DNA of 64,000 nt from Herbidospora cretacea (lineage in GTDB: Bacteria; Actinomycetota; Actinomycetes; Streptosporangiales; Streptosporangiaceae), in the NCBI RefSeq assembly GCF_001570605.1, contig NZ_BBXG01000011.1, forward strand, positions 124,001-188,000. The letters are read 5' to 3'. Shown here one piece after another: positions 22,752 to 32,100 of the stretch. The position numbers were made by a program, and so were the translations under genes. How positions within the stretch are numbered: the first letter of the stretch is position 1; each line of letters starts with the position of its first letter. The notes beneath the pieces are model-generated. The model did no database searches, was not told where the DNA came from, and saw only the letters and a program-made list of their open reading frames with translations.

Positions 22752-23915
22752 CTAGACAGTCGTCCAGCGGCTGTCGTCGCCGGCGCTGCGCTCGACCGCG
22801 TCGAGCACCTTCTGCACTTGGAGTCCGTCGTCGAACGAGGGGGTGGGGTCCGCCTCGGTCGCGATGGCCTCCAGGAAGTCCTTCACCTCGTGGGTGAACG
22901 TGTTCTCGTACCCGAGGCCGTGGCCCGGAGGCCACCACGCGCCCGCGTAGGGGTGGCCCGCCTCGGTGACGAGCACCCGGCGGAACCCGCCTTCCTCCGC
23001 GGCCAGCGTGTGGTCGTGGAACCACAGCTCGTTCAGCGACTCGAAGTCGAACGAGATGCTCCCGAGGGAGCCGTTGACCTCGATGCGCAGCGCGTTCTTG
23101 CGGCCGGTGGCGAAGCGGGTCGCCTCGAAGGAGGCGATCGCGCCGCCGCCGAAGCGGCCGGTGAAGATCGCGGCGTCGTCGACCGTGACCCGGCCCATCT
23201 CGGCGCCGCCCTGGGCGGAGAGCCCGGCGGAGGCGTCGGCGAGCGGGCGCTCCTTGACGAAGGTCTCGGTGATGGCCGAGACGCCCGTCAGGTGGTCGCC
23301 CAGGATGAACTGCGCGGTGTCGATGATGTGCGCGCCGATGTCGCCGAGCGCGCCCGAGCCGGCCTTGTCCTTCTGGAGCCGCCACACGAGGGGGAACTCG
23401 GGGTCGACGATCCAGTCCTGGAGGTACACGGCGCGTACGTGCCGGATGGTCCCCAGACGTCCCTCGGCGACGAGCTGGCGGGCCAGCGCGACGGCGGGGA
23501 CGCGGCGGTAGTTGAAGGCGACCATGCTGCGCACGCCCCGGGCCGCCGCCACGCGGGCGGCGGCGGCCATGGCCTCCGCCTCCTCGACGGTGTTGGCCAG
23601 GGGCTTCTCGCACAGCACGTGCTTGCCCGCCTCAAGAGCGGCGATGGCGATCTCGGCGTGAGAGTCGCCGGGCGTGCAGATGTCGACCAAATGCACGTCG
23701 TCGCGCTTGACGAGTTCCTTCCAGTCCGTCTCGACGGACGCCCAGCCCATCTGTTCGGCTGCCGCCTGGGTGTTGGCCAGCGACCGGCCGGACAGGACCG
23801 CCATCGACGGCTTGACCGGCAGGTCGAAGAACGCGCCCACGCTGCGCCAGGCCTGGGAGTGCACGCGTCCCATGAACGCGTACCCCACCATGCCGACCCC
23901 GATGACCGGCTTCAC
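22752..23915 (-). CDS. Gfo/Idh/MocA-family NAD(P)-dependent oxidoreductase
   Basis: A 387-residue protein. The Rossmann fold begins GVGMVGYAFMGRVHSQAW; CEKPLANT is the family signature with the conserved EKP lysine; the substrate-side His/Asp motif is GALGDIGAHIIDTAQ. Such enzymes oxidise a hydroxyl of sugars or inositols. The start overlaps the binding-protein gene by four bases (ATGA), which ties it to the ABC operon. Together with the isomerase downstream it likely processes the imported sugar in the cytoplasm. Confidence 0.93.
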   Translation of the reverse strand: MKPVIGVGMVGYAFMGRVHSQAWRSVGAFFDLPVKPSMAVLSGRSLANTQAAAEQMGWASVETDWKELVKRDDVHLVDICTPGDSHAEIAIAALEAGKHVLCEKPLANTVEEAEAMAAAARVAAARGVRSMVAFNYRRVPAVALARQLVAEGRLGTIRHVRAVYLQDWIVDPEFPLVWRLQKDKAGSGALGDIGAHIIDTAQFILGDHLTGVSAITETFVKERPLADASAGLSAQGGAEMGRVTVDDAAIFTGRFGGGAIASFEATRFATGRKNALRIEVNGSLGSISFDFESLNELWFHDHTLAAEEGGFRRVLVTEAGHPYAGAWWPPGHGLGYENTFTHEVKDFLEAIATEADPTPSFDDGLQVQKVLDAVERSAGDDSRWTTV

Positions 23916-24979
23916 GACTCGAAGCCCAGCGGCAGGTACTCGGCGGCGTTCTCCTTCGTGATGGTCTCGGAGGCCAGGGTGATGGACTGCGGGACCTGGT
24001 GCTCCAGGAGGTCGCTCATGCCCTTGCCCTGCGCGATGAGGCGGGCGAGCTTGATCGCCGAGGCGGCCATGGTGGGCGAGTAGGTGACCGTCGCCTTGAG
24101 GACGCCCGAGTCGGCCTGGATGTCACGCATGGCGTTGGCCGAGCCGGCGCCGCCGACCATGAAGAACTCGGAGCGGTTGGCCTCCTTGATGGCGGCCAGC
24201 ACGCCGATGCCCTGGTCGTCGTCGTGGTTCCAGATGGCGTCGATCTTGGGGTGCGCCTGGAGCAGGTTGGCGGCGACCTCGGTGCCCGACTCGACGGTGA
24301 ACTGCGCGTCCTGCTTGGCGGTCACCTTGAAGCCGTAGCTCTTAAGGGCGTCTTCGAAGCCCTTGCTGCGGTCCTGGGTCAGGGGCAGGGTGGCGATGCC
24401 CTGGATCTCCAGGATGACCGGGTCGGCGGTGCCCGCGTCCTTCAGCTTCTTGCCGATGAAGTGGCCGGCGGCCACGCCCATGCCGTAGTTGTCGCCGCCG
24501 ATGTAGGTCCGGTACGACAGCTTGTCCGGGAAGATGCGGTCGAGGTTGACGACCGGGATGCCGGCGTCGGTGGCGCTGCGGGCGATCTGGTTCAGCTGGG
24601 CGCCGTCGTTCGGCAGCATGACGATGACGTTGACCTTGGCGGCGATCAGCGACTCGACAGCGGAGATCTGCTGGTTGATGTCGTTGGTCGGCTCGACGGC
24701 CTTGAACTCGACGTCCGAGTACTTGGCGGCGGCGTCGGCGGCGTTCTTCGCGATGGCCGCGATCCAGCCGTGGTCGGCGGCGGGGGCCGAGAAGCCGATG
24801 ACGACCTTCGTGCCCGGCTCGTCGTTGCCACCGGCGGCGGGCGCCGGGGCGGCGGCGGCAGCCGAGGTGGCGGCCGGAGCCGCGGCGGGCTCGTTGCTGG
24901 TGCAGGCCGAAACGAGGGCACCGGCGCCGATGACGGCACCGCCGAGGAGGAATCCGCGGCGACCCGGGGTCTGGGTCAT
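23912..24979 (-). CDS. Sugar ABC transporter substrate-binding lipoprotein (RbsB family)
   Basis: A 355-residue periplasmic-binding-protein-like lipoprotein. The N-terminus has a twin-arginine-like RRGFLLGG and a lipobox LVSAC (Cys at about residue 26), then an Ala/Pro linker. The mature part has the RbsB-type pattern (GFSAPAADHGWIAAI, VNVIVMLPNDG, GIPVVNLDR, IWNHDDDQGIGVLAA). It captures a monosaccharide or polyol and feeds the permease and ATPase encoded upstream. The specific sugar cannot be read from the sequence. Confidence 0.93.
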   Translation of the reverse strand: MTQTPGRRGFLLGGAVIGAGALVSACTSNEPAAAPAATSAAAAAPAPAAGGNDEPGTKVVIGFSAPAADHGWIAAIAKNAADAAAKYSDVEFKAVEPTNDINQQISAVESLIAAKVNVIVMLPNDGAQLNQIARSATDAGIPVVNLDRIFPDKLSYRTYIGGDNYGMGVAAGHFIGKKLKDAGTADPVILEIQGIATLPLTQDRSKGFEDALKSYGFKVTAKQDAQFTVESGTEVAANLLQAHPKIDAIWNHDDDQGIGVLAAIKEANRSEFFMVGGAGSANAMRDIQADSGVLKATVTYSPTMAASAIKLARLIAQGKGMSDLLEHQVPQSITLASETITKENAAEYLPLGFES

Positions 24980-25072
24980 GATGTGTGTCTCCTTGGAGAG
25001 TAATTTCCGGCAGTGAGGTACCAGGACCGCGGCGGAACAGGTGCCACGGCCCAGCGGGGGGTGAGAACTGAG

Positions 25073-26125
25073 CTATGTACTTGCGTTGAGGCTGCGCCGC
25101 TGCAGAAGAACGGCGGCCACGATGATCAGGCCCTTGGCGATGAGCTGGTCACTGGTGTTCAACCCGTTGAGGATGAACAGGTTGGTGATCACGGTGAAGA
25201 TCAGCAGACCGAGGATGGCTCCCACGATCGTGCCGCGCCCACCGGTGAGAAGCGTGCCGCCGATGATGACCGCGGCGATCGCGTCGAGTTCGTACAGGTC
25301 GCCGTGGGTGGACGACCCGGTCGTGGTGCGCGCCATGATGATGATCGCGGCGATGCCGCAGCAGAACCCGGACAGGGCGTAGAGCAGCATCGTGTGGCGT
25401 CGCACGTTGATGCCGGCCAGCCGGGCCGCCTCGGGGTTGCCGCCGACGGCGTAGGTGCGGCGGCCGAAGGTGGTGCGGTTGAGGATCAGCCAGCCGATGA
25501 TGACGACCACGGCGAAGATGTAGACGAGCAGCGGCAGGCCGAACACGCGGGTCGTCGAGATGTCGACGATCAGCTGGTTGTCGGGCCCGACGAGCTGGGT
25601 CTTCCGGTCGGACATGCGCTGGGCCAGACCGCGGGCGGCCACGAGCATCGCCAGCGTGGCGATGAAGGGCACCATTCGCCCGTACGAGATCAGGAAGCCG
25701 TTGAGCAGTCCGGCGCCGGTTCCGACGAGGACGGCGCAGATCATCATGACCCACGGCCCGTAGGCCTGGGTCGCCAGCGTGGTGGCCCACACGGAGGCCA
25801 GTGCCATCACCGCGCCGACCGAAAGGTCGATGCCGCCGCCGATGATGACGAACGTCGCGCCGACGGTGATGACGCCGATGGTCGCGGCCAGGGCCAGGAT
25901 CGACACCATGTTGGAACTGGTGGCGAACGCGTCCGGCACGGTGACGATACCGACGACGGCCAGGATGACCAGGGCCACCACCAGGCCGATGTGCGGGATC
26001 TCGCCGATCCTGCCTAGTCGGAGACCGCCTCCGCCTGAGGGCTGGGCGGTGGCCGCGTGGGCCTTCGCCGGGGCGGTTTCGTCCGCCTTGGGTGCGGACA
26101 CCTGTTGCGGATTCACCTCTGTCAT
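25073..26125 (-). CDS. Sugar ABC transporter permease (RbsC family)
   Basis: A 350-residue membrane protein with about nine or ten hydrophobic segments after an Ala/Lys-rich cytosolic tail of ~45 residues. GGGIDLSVGAVMALASVW and YAVGGNPEAARLAGI are the signature elements of RbsC/AraH-type permeases. It is translated between the ATPase and binding-protein genes, with a 93-bp spacer to the latter in which I see no convincing terminator. Confidence 0.93.
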   Translation of the reverse strand: MTEVNPQQVSAPKADETAPAKAHAATAQPSGGGGLRLGRIGEIPHIGLVVALVILAVVGIVTVPDAFATSSNMVSILALAATIGVITVGATFVIIGGGIDLSVGAVMALASVWATTLATQAYGPWVMMICAVLVGTGAGLLNGFLISYGRMVPFIATLAMLVAARGLAQRMSDRKTQLVGPDNQLIVDISTTRVFGLPLLVYIFAVVVIIGWLILNRTTFGRRTYAVGGNPEAARLAGINVRRHTMLLYALSGFCCGIAAIIIMARTTTGSSTHGDLYELDAIAAVIIGGTLLTGGRGTIVGAILGLLIFTVITNLFILNGLNTSDQLIAKGLIIVAAVLLQRRSLNAST

Positions 26126-26144
26126 GGAACGGGCTCCTGCTCGA

Positions 26145-27689
26145 TCAGTCGTGGGAGGGGGCGGACACCGGGTGGGCGTCCATGACGAGGTCCAGCACGG
26201 TGTGCTCGTCGAGCTCTCCGGCGCCGGCCTCTCGGACGATGCGGCCTTCGCGGATCACCAGCACGCGGTCGGAGAGGCCGAGGACCTCGGGAACCTCGCT
26301 GGAGACCAGCAGCACGCCGACGCCTTCGTCGGCCAGCTTGCGGACCAGGGCGTAGATCTCGGCGCGGGCGCCGACGTCCACACCGCGGGTCGGCTCGTCG
26401 AGCAGCAGCAGCTTGCGGCCGTCTCCGACCAGCCAGCGGCCGATGACCGCCTTCTGCTGGTTGCCGCCGGAGAGGGTCTTGATGACCCGGTTGGGGTCGG
26501 GCGGGCGGATGTCGAGCGCCTTCACCAGGTGCGCGGCCTCCGCGGCCTCCTTCTTGCGGTTGATCCACCCCAGGGTGGAGTAGCGCTCAAGGCTGGCGAG
26601 GGTGATGTTGCGGGCGATGCTCTGTCCGAGCAGCAGGCCCTGCGCCTTGCGCTCCTCGGGGGCCAGGCCCATGCCGAGGCGGACGCTGCGGGTGGTGTTG
26701 GCCCGGATGAGCTGCGCGTTCAGCGTGATCTTGCCAGTGCAGCGGCGGGCGCCGTACACGGCCTCGATGATCTCGGAACGGCCGGAGCCGACCAGCCCGG
26801 CGAGGCCGACGATCTCACCGGCCCGCACCGAGAACGACACGTCGCGCACCATCCCGGCTACGGACACGTTGTCCAGCTTGAGAAGTTCGTCCCCGAAACC
26901 GCCCTCGTGGCGGGGCGGGAAGACGTATTCGACATTGCGGCCGGTCATCAGCGACACGACCTGGTTGGTCGGGGTGGTCTTGGCGGGCAGTCCGACCGCG
27001 ACGGTGCGGCCGTCCTTCAGCACGGTGACACGGTCGCCGATCTCACGGATCTCCTCCAGGCGGTGGGAGATGTAGATGACGGCGACGCCCTGTGCGGTGA
27101 CCTCCCGGATGATCCGGAAGAGGTTGTTGACCTCGTCGTGCGCCAGTGCGGCCGAGGGTTCGTCCATGACGATGATCCGCGCGTCGTGCGACAGGGCCCG
27201 CGCCATGGAGACGACCTGCTTGCCGGCCGGCGAGAGCCGGCCCACTTCGGTCGTCGGGCGGATCTCGCCGTGCCCGAGTCTTTCGAGGATCTTCCTGGTC
27301 GCGGCGTTGGTCGCACCGCGACGGGTGAATCCCATCGTGGCGTGCTCGTGCCCGAGGAACACGTTCTCGGCGACGGACAGACCGTCGACGAGGTCGAGTT
27401 CCTGATAGATCGTCGCGACGCCCAGCTTCATAGCGGCCGTCGGGGTTGCCAGCTTCACCGGCTCGCCGTTCATCAGCACCTCGCCGGAGTCCGGCTGGTG
27501 GGCGCCCGCGAGCACCTTGATGAGGGTCGACTTACCGGCCCCGTTCTGTCCCAATAGACAGTGGACCTCTCCGGCGCGGACGTCGAGGTCCACGCCGTCG
27601 AGCGCACGCACGCCGGGGAACTGTTTGACGATGTCCCGCATCGCAAGCAACGGTGCGGTTTCCGACTGCTCCCGGCTTATGTCCTCCAT
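26145..27689 (-). CDS. Sugar ABC transporter ATPase with two nucleotide-binding domains (RbsA/MglA family)
   Basis: A 514-residue double ABC ATPase. Domain 1: Walker A GQNGAGKST, Walker B IIVMDEPSAALA, and a degenerate signature LSPAGKQ. Domain 2: degenerate P-loop GLVGSGRSE, signature LSGGNQQK, Walker B LLLLDEPTRG. This asymmetry is usual in the RbsA family. The ATG at 27689 is chosen as it is followed directly by the first domain; it is the first gene of the leftward operon, and its promoter is shared with the divergent ROK regulator. Confidence 0.93.
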   Translation of the reverse strand: MEDISREQSETAPLLAMRDIVKQFPGVRALDGVDLDVRAGEVHCLLGQNGAGKSTLIKVLAGAHQPDSGEVLMNGEPVKLATPTAAMKLGVATIYQELDLVDGLSVAENVFLGHEHATMGFTRRGATNAATRKILERLGHGEIRPTTEVGRLSPAGKQVVSMARALSHDARIIVMDEPSAALAHDEVNNLFRIIREVTAQGVAVIYISHRLEEIREIGDRVTVLKDGRTVAVGLPAKTTPTNQVVSLMTGRNVEYVFPPRHEGGFGDELLKLDNVSVAGMVRDVSFSVRAGEIVGLAGLVGSGRSEIIEAVYGARRCTGKITLNAQLIRANTTRSVRLGMGLAPEERKAQGLLLGQSIARNITLASLERYSTLGWINRKKEAAEAAHLVKALDIRPPDPNRVIKTLSGGNQQKAVIGRWLVGDGRKLLLLDEPTRGVDVGARAEIYALVRKLADEGVGVLLVSSEVPEVLGLSDRVLVIREGRIVREAGAGELDEHTVLDLVMDAHPVSAPSHD

Positions 27690-27697
27690 GTTTCCGG

Positions 27698-27727
27698 ATG
27701 CTAAGGACGACTTATGCTGACGGTCAA
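27698..27727 (-). promoter_or_regulatory. Probable promoter of the sugar ABC operon
   Basis: On the minus strand TTGACC (27722-27727) is followed after 18 bases by TAGCAT (27698-27703), close to the SigA consensus, 9 bases before the ATPase ATG. The short leader agrees with a small 5' UTR. Confidence 0.55.
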
Positions 27728-27773
27728 GCAAAAGTGGGTGTCCTGATGTCATAATGAGATCTGGAATCATCGG

Positions 27774-28976
27774 ATGCGGAGAAGGGAGGCGAGGTTGACT
27801 CATGGGATGCTGAGCGAGTCCAACGGCTCGGTCACGGGCGCGGGAGCACTGCTCTCGATCCTTCGTGACGGCCAGGCCCGGACGCGGGCCGAACTCGTCC
27901 AGCTCACGGGTCTCGCCAGGTCCACGGTTTCGCAGCGGCTCGACGCACTGCTCTCCCATCAATGGATCGTGCCCGCCGACGACGCGATCTCCTCAGGAGG
28001 GCGGCCCGCGACCGCCTTCACCTTCAACCGGGGCGCCCGGGTCGTCGCGGCGGCCGATCTCGGGGCGACCCACGCACGAGTGGCGGTGACCGACCTCGCC
28101 TCGACCGTCCTGGCCGAACGCAGGGTCGACCTGCCCATCGACCGAGGCCCGGAAGAGGTCCTCGGCTGGCTGGTGGTAACGCTAAAAGAGCTGCTGGTCG
28201 AGACCGGCGGCTCGCTCTGCGGCGTGGGTGTCGGCCTCCCCGGGCCGGTCTCCCACTCCAGCGGCCGTCCGGTCAACCCGCCGATAATGCCCGGATGGGA
28301 TGGGTTCCCAGTGCCTGACTGGCTGGGATCTCGTCTAGGGGCACCGGTTCTGGTCGACAACGACGTCAACATCATGGCGCTGGGCGAACACTGGGCGGCC
28401 AGGCGTGACGTCGAGCATCTGGTGTTCGTCAAGATCGGCACCGGCATCGGGTGCGGCATCATCTCCGAGCGGCGGCTCCACCGCGGCGCTCAGGGTGCGG
28501 CCGGCGACATCGGGCACATCAGGGTCACCGCCAACGACGAGGTTGTGTGCCGGTGTGGCAACAGCGGATGTCTCGAAGCGGTGGCCAGCGGCGCCGCCAT
28601 CGCCCATCAGTTGAGCGCGGCCGGGGTCGACGCCCACGGCAGTCGTGACGTGGTCAACCTGGTGCGGCAGGGCAACACGATGGCCGTGCAGTTCGCGCGG
28701 CAGGCCGGGCGTGAGATCGGCGACGTCCTGGCGTCCATCGTCAATTTCTTCAATCCGTCGGTGATAGTGATCGGCGGAGACATGGCCGAGGCCGGGGAGC
28801 ACATCCTGGCCGGGGTGCGGGAGGTCATATACAGCCGCTCGCTCCCGCTGGCGACGCAGCACCTGAGCATAAGAGCCACCGAGCTCGGCGATCGGGCGGG
28901 CATCATCGGCGCGGCCGTCATGGTCATAGAGCACGTCCTGTCCCCCGAAGCGGTGGATCTGGTCGTCTCGTCCTGA
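27774..28976 (+). CDS. ROK-family transcriptional regulator (NagC/XylR type)
   Basis: About 400 residues. The N-terminal winged helix (about 25-90) has SRTRAELVQLTGLARSTVSQRL-like order; the ROK kinase-like domain follows with AADLGATHARVAV and the zinc motif CRCGNSGCLE. No full kinase activity is needed for regulator function. Divergent transcription from the ABC operon implies it senses the transported sugar and represses that operon. Alternative starts are TTG at 27795, which has the better ribosome site (GGGAGGCGAGG), and ATG at 27807; the longest frame is given. Confidence 0.9.
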   Translation: MRRREARLTHGMLSESNGSVTGAGALLSILRDGQARTRAELVQLTGLARSTVSQRLDALLSHQWIVPADDAISSGGRPATAFTFNRGARVVAAADLGATHARVAVTDLASTVLAERRVDLPIDRGPEEVLGWLVVTLKELLVETGGSLCGVGVGLPGPVSHSSGRPVNPPIMPGWDGFPVPDWLGSRLGAPVLVDNDVNIMALGEHWAARRDVEHLVFVKIGTGIGCGIISERRLHRGAQGAAGDIGHIRVTANDEVVCRCGNSGCLEAVASGAAIAHQLSAAGVDAHGSRDVVNLVRQGNTMAVQFARQAGREIGDVLASIVNFFNPSVIVIGGDMAEAGEHILAGVREVIYSRSLPLATQHLSIRATELGDRAGIIGAAVMVIEHVLSPEAVDLVVSS

Positions 28977-28987
28977 GAGCGCTCTCT
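28974..28987. promoter_or_regulatory. LacI-type operator 1 before ThuA/sugar-dehydrogenase gene
   Basis: TGAGAGCGCTCTCT contains the perfect 12-bp palindrome GAGAGCGCTCTC and overlaps the start of a TTGACC -35 (28987-28992; AACAAT 18 bases later). The central GAGCGCTC is shared with the CebR box at 36974. Confidence 0.7.
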
Positions 28988-29065
28988 TGACCAACCAGCA
29001 ACAAACTAGCAACAATACGGGCAGGTTCGCTCGATCTGGTCAGCGGTGGCACGCTGACCTCCCGG

Positions 29066-29079
29066 TGAGAGCGCTCCCT
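29066..29079. promoter_or_regulatory. LacI-type operator 2 before ThuA/sugar-dehydrogenase gene
   Basis: TGAGAGCGCTCCCT, a near-palindrome with the same GAGCGCTC centre, 58 bp before the start codon and 92 bp from operator 1. Two sites flanking the presumed start of transcription suggest strong repression by a LacI-family protein. Confidence 0.68.
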
Positions 29080-29136
29080 TCCCTTTGACGCGTTCGGCGC
29101 ACGCGTTCCGGCACCCCCCTCCGAAAGGAACGCTTC

Positions 29137-32100
29137 GTGCGCCCCTTCATCCGTGTCGTCTTAAGCGCCTTATTGGTGCTGGCCGGTGTGATCGCCGTCC
29201 CGGCACCGGCCCAGGCAGCCGATTTCAGCGTCCTGGTCTTCTCCAAGACCGCCGGCTTCCGGCACGGCTCCATCGGCCCCGGCATCACCGCCATCCAGCA
29301 GCTCGGCGCCGCCAACAACTTCACGGTCGAGGCGACCGAGGACGCGGCCCAGTTCACCGACGCCAACCTGGCCCGCTTCAACGCGGTCATCTGGCTCTCC
29401 ACCACGGGCGACGTGCTCAACGCCACCCAGCAGGCCGCCTTCGAGCGGTACATCGCCGCAGGCGGCGGCTACGCGGGCGTGCACGCCGCGGCCGACACCG
29501 AGTACGACTGGGCCTGGTACGGCAACCTCGTCGGCGCCTACTTCCAGCAGCACCCCGCCGAGCAGACCGCGACCGTGCGGGTCTCCGACCGGGTGCACCC
29601 CTCCACCGCGCACCTGCCGCACCGCTGGAGCCGGTACGACGAGTGGTACAGCTACCGCGCCAACCCGCGCGGCAAGGTCCACGTGCTGGCCACCCTCGAC
29701 GAGACCACCTACTCGGGTGGCGGCATGGGCATCGACCACCCGATCTCGTGGTGCCAGAACTACGCGGGCGGCCGGTCCTGGTACACGGGCATGGGGCACA
29801 CCGACGCCTCCTACAGCGACGCCAGCTTCCGCAACCACCTGCTCGGCGGCATCCGGACCGCGGCCGGGTTCGCGGCGGCCGACTGCGGCGCGACCGTGAC
29901 GGGCAACTTCCAGCAGATCGAGCTGGCCAAGGGCGTCGCCGAGGTCGGCGAGCCGATGAGCCTGTCGGTCACCCCCGACGGCGGCGTCTTCCACACCGCC
30001 CGCACCGGCGCGGTCCGCTACACCGACGCGGCCGGCAACACCAAGATCGCCGCCACCATCCCCGTCTACACCCACGACGAGGAGGGCCTCCAGGGCGTCG
30101 CGGTCGACCCCGGCTACGCGACCAACCGGTGGGTCTACCTGTTCTACGCGCCGCCGCTGTCGACCCCCGGTGGCGACGCCCCGGCCAGCGGGACCGCCGC
30201 CGAACTCGCCCCCTTCAACGGGGTGAACCGCCTGTCCCGGTTCACTGTGAACGCCGACAACACGCTCAACCTCGCCTCCGAGCGGACCGTCCTGGACGTC
30301 CCGACCAGCCGTGGCATGTGCTGCCACGTGGGCGGCGACATGGACTTCGACGCGGCCGGCAACCTCTACCTGTCGACCGGTGACGACACCAACCCGTTCG
30401 ACTCGGCCGGGTTCGCCCCGATCGACGAGCGGGCCGGCCGCAACCCGGCGTTCGACGCCCAGCGCACCAGCGCCAACAGCAACGACCTGCGCGGCAAGGT
30501 GCTGCGGATCAAGCCGACCGCCTCGGGCAGCCCGGCGTACACGATCCCGTCGGGCAACATGTTCGCCCCGGGCACCGCGAACACCAAGCCCGAGATCTAC
30601 GCCATGGGCTTCCGCAACCCGTTCCGGATGAGCGTCGACAAGGCCACCGGCGTCGTCTACCTGGGCGACTACGGTCCCGACGCCGGCACCGCCGACCCGA
30701 ACCGGGGCCCGGCGGGCCAGGTCTCCTTCGACCGGATCACCGCGCCCGGCTTCTACGGCTGGCCCTACTGCTCGTCGTTCAACGACGCCTACAACGAGTA
30801 CACCTTCCCGGCCGGCCCGTCGGGCGCGAAGTACAACTGCGCCGGCGGCCCGACGAACAACTCGCCGAACAACACCGGCATCCAGACGCTGCCGCCGTCG
30901 CAGCGCGGCTGGATCCCCTACACCGGCTCGACCCCGGCGGAGTTCACCGGCGGCGGCCTGTCGCCCATGGGCGGCCCGGTCTACCGCTACGACGCCGCCT
31001 CGACCTCGCCGGTCAAGTTCCCGCGCTACTACGACGGGACCTTCTTCGCCGGTGAGTTCGGCCGTCGCTGGATCAAGAACATCGTGCCCGACTCGACCGG
31101 GCAGTGGCTGACGATCAACCCGTTCCCGTGGTCGGGTACCCAGATCATGGACATGGAGTTCGGCAAGAACGGCGCGCTCTACGTCCTCGACTACGGCACC
31201 GGCTGGTTCAACGGCGACGGCAACTCGGCCCTCTACCGGATCGAGTACGCCGCCGACGGCCACGCGCCCAAGGCCGTGATCACGCCCAGCCGGACCTCCG
31301 GGCCGGCGCCGCTCACCGTGGCGTTCTCCTCGGCCGGCACCGTGGACCCCGACGGCGACCCGATAACGCTGGCCTGGGACTTCGACGGCAACGGCACCAC
31401 CGACTCGACGGCGGCCAACCCTTCGTACACGTACACGGCCAACGGCACCTACAACCCCACCTTGACCGTGCGCGACAGCACGAACAAGGCCTCCTCCGCG
31501 AGCACGGTGATCACCGTGGGCAACACCGCGCCCACGGTGGTGGTGAACACACCGGTCAACGGCGGGCTGTTCTCCTTCGGCGACGCGATCCCGTTCACGG
31601 TGACCGTCACCGACCCCGAGGACGGCACGATCGCCTGCTCGCGGGTCAAGGTCAGCTTCATCCTCGGCCACGACTCCCACGGCCACCCGATGACCAGCGC
31701 GAACGGCTGCTCGGGCACCCTGCAGACGACCACCGACGGTGAGCACGACTCCGCCGCGAACATCTACGGCGTCATCGACGCCGAGTACACCGACAACGGC
31801 GGGCTGACCACGCACACCCAGGCCCAGTTGCAGCCGAGGCTGCGCCAGGCCGAGCACTACTCGTCGCAGAACGGCGTGCAGGCGGTCGCCGGCGCGGCCC
31901 CCCACGGCGGCGCGGCGGTCGGCTACATCGACAACAACGACTGGATCGCGTTCACCCCGTACAACCTGACCGGGGCCACCTCGTTCACGGCCAGGGTCGG
32001 CGCGGTGGCCGGCGGCAACACGCTGGAGGTGCGGACCGGCTCGCCGACGGGCACGCTCGTGGCCACGGTCACCGTCCCGGCCACCGGCGGGTACGCCACC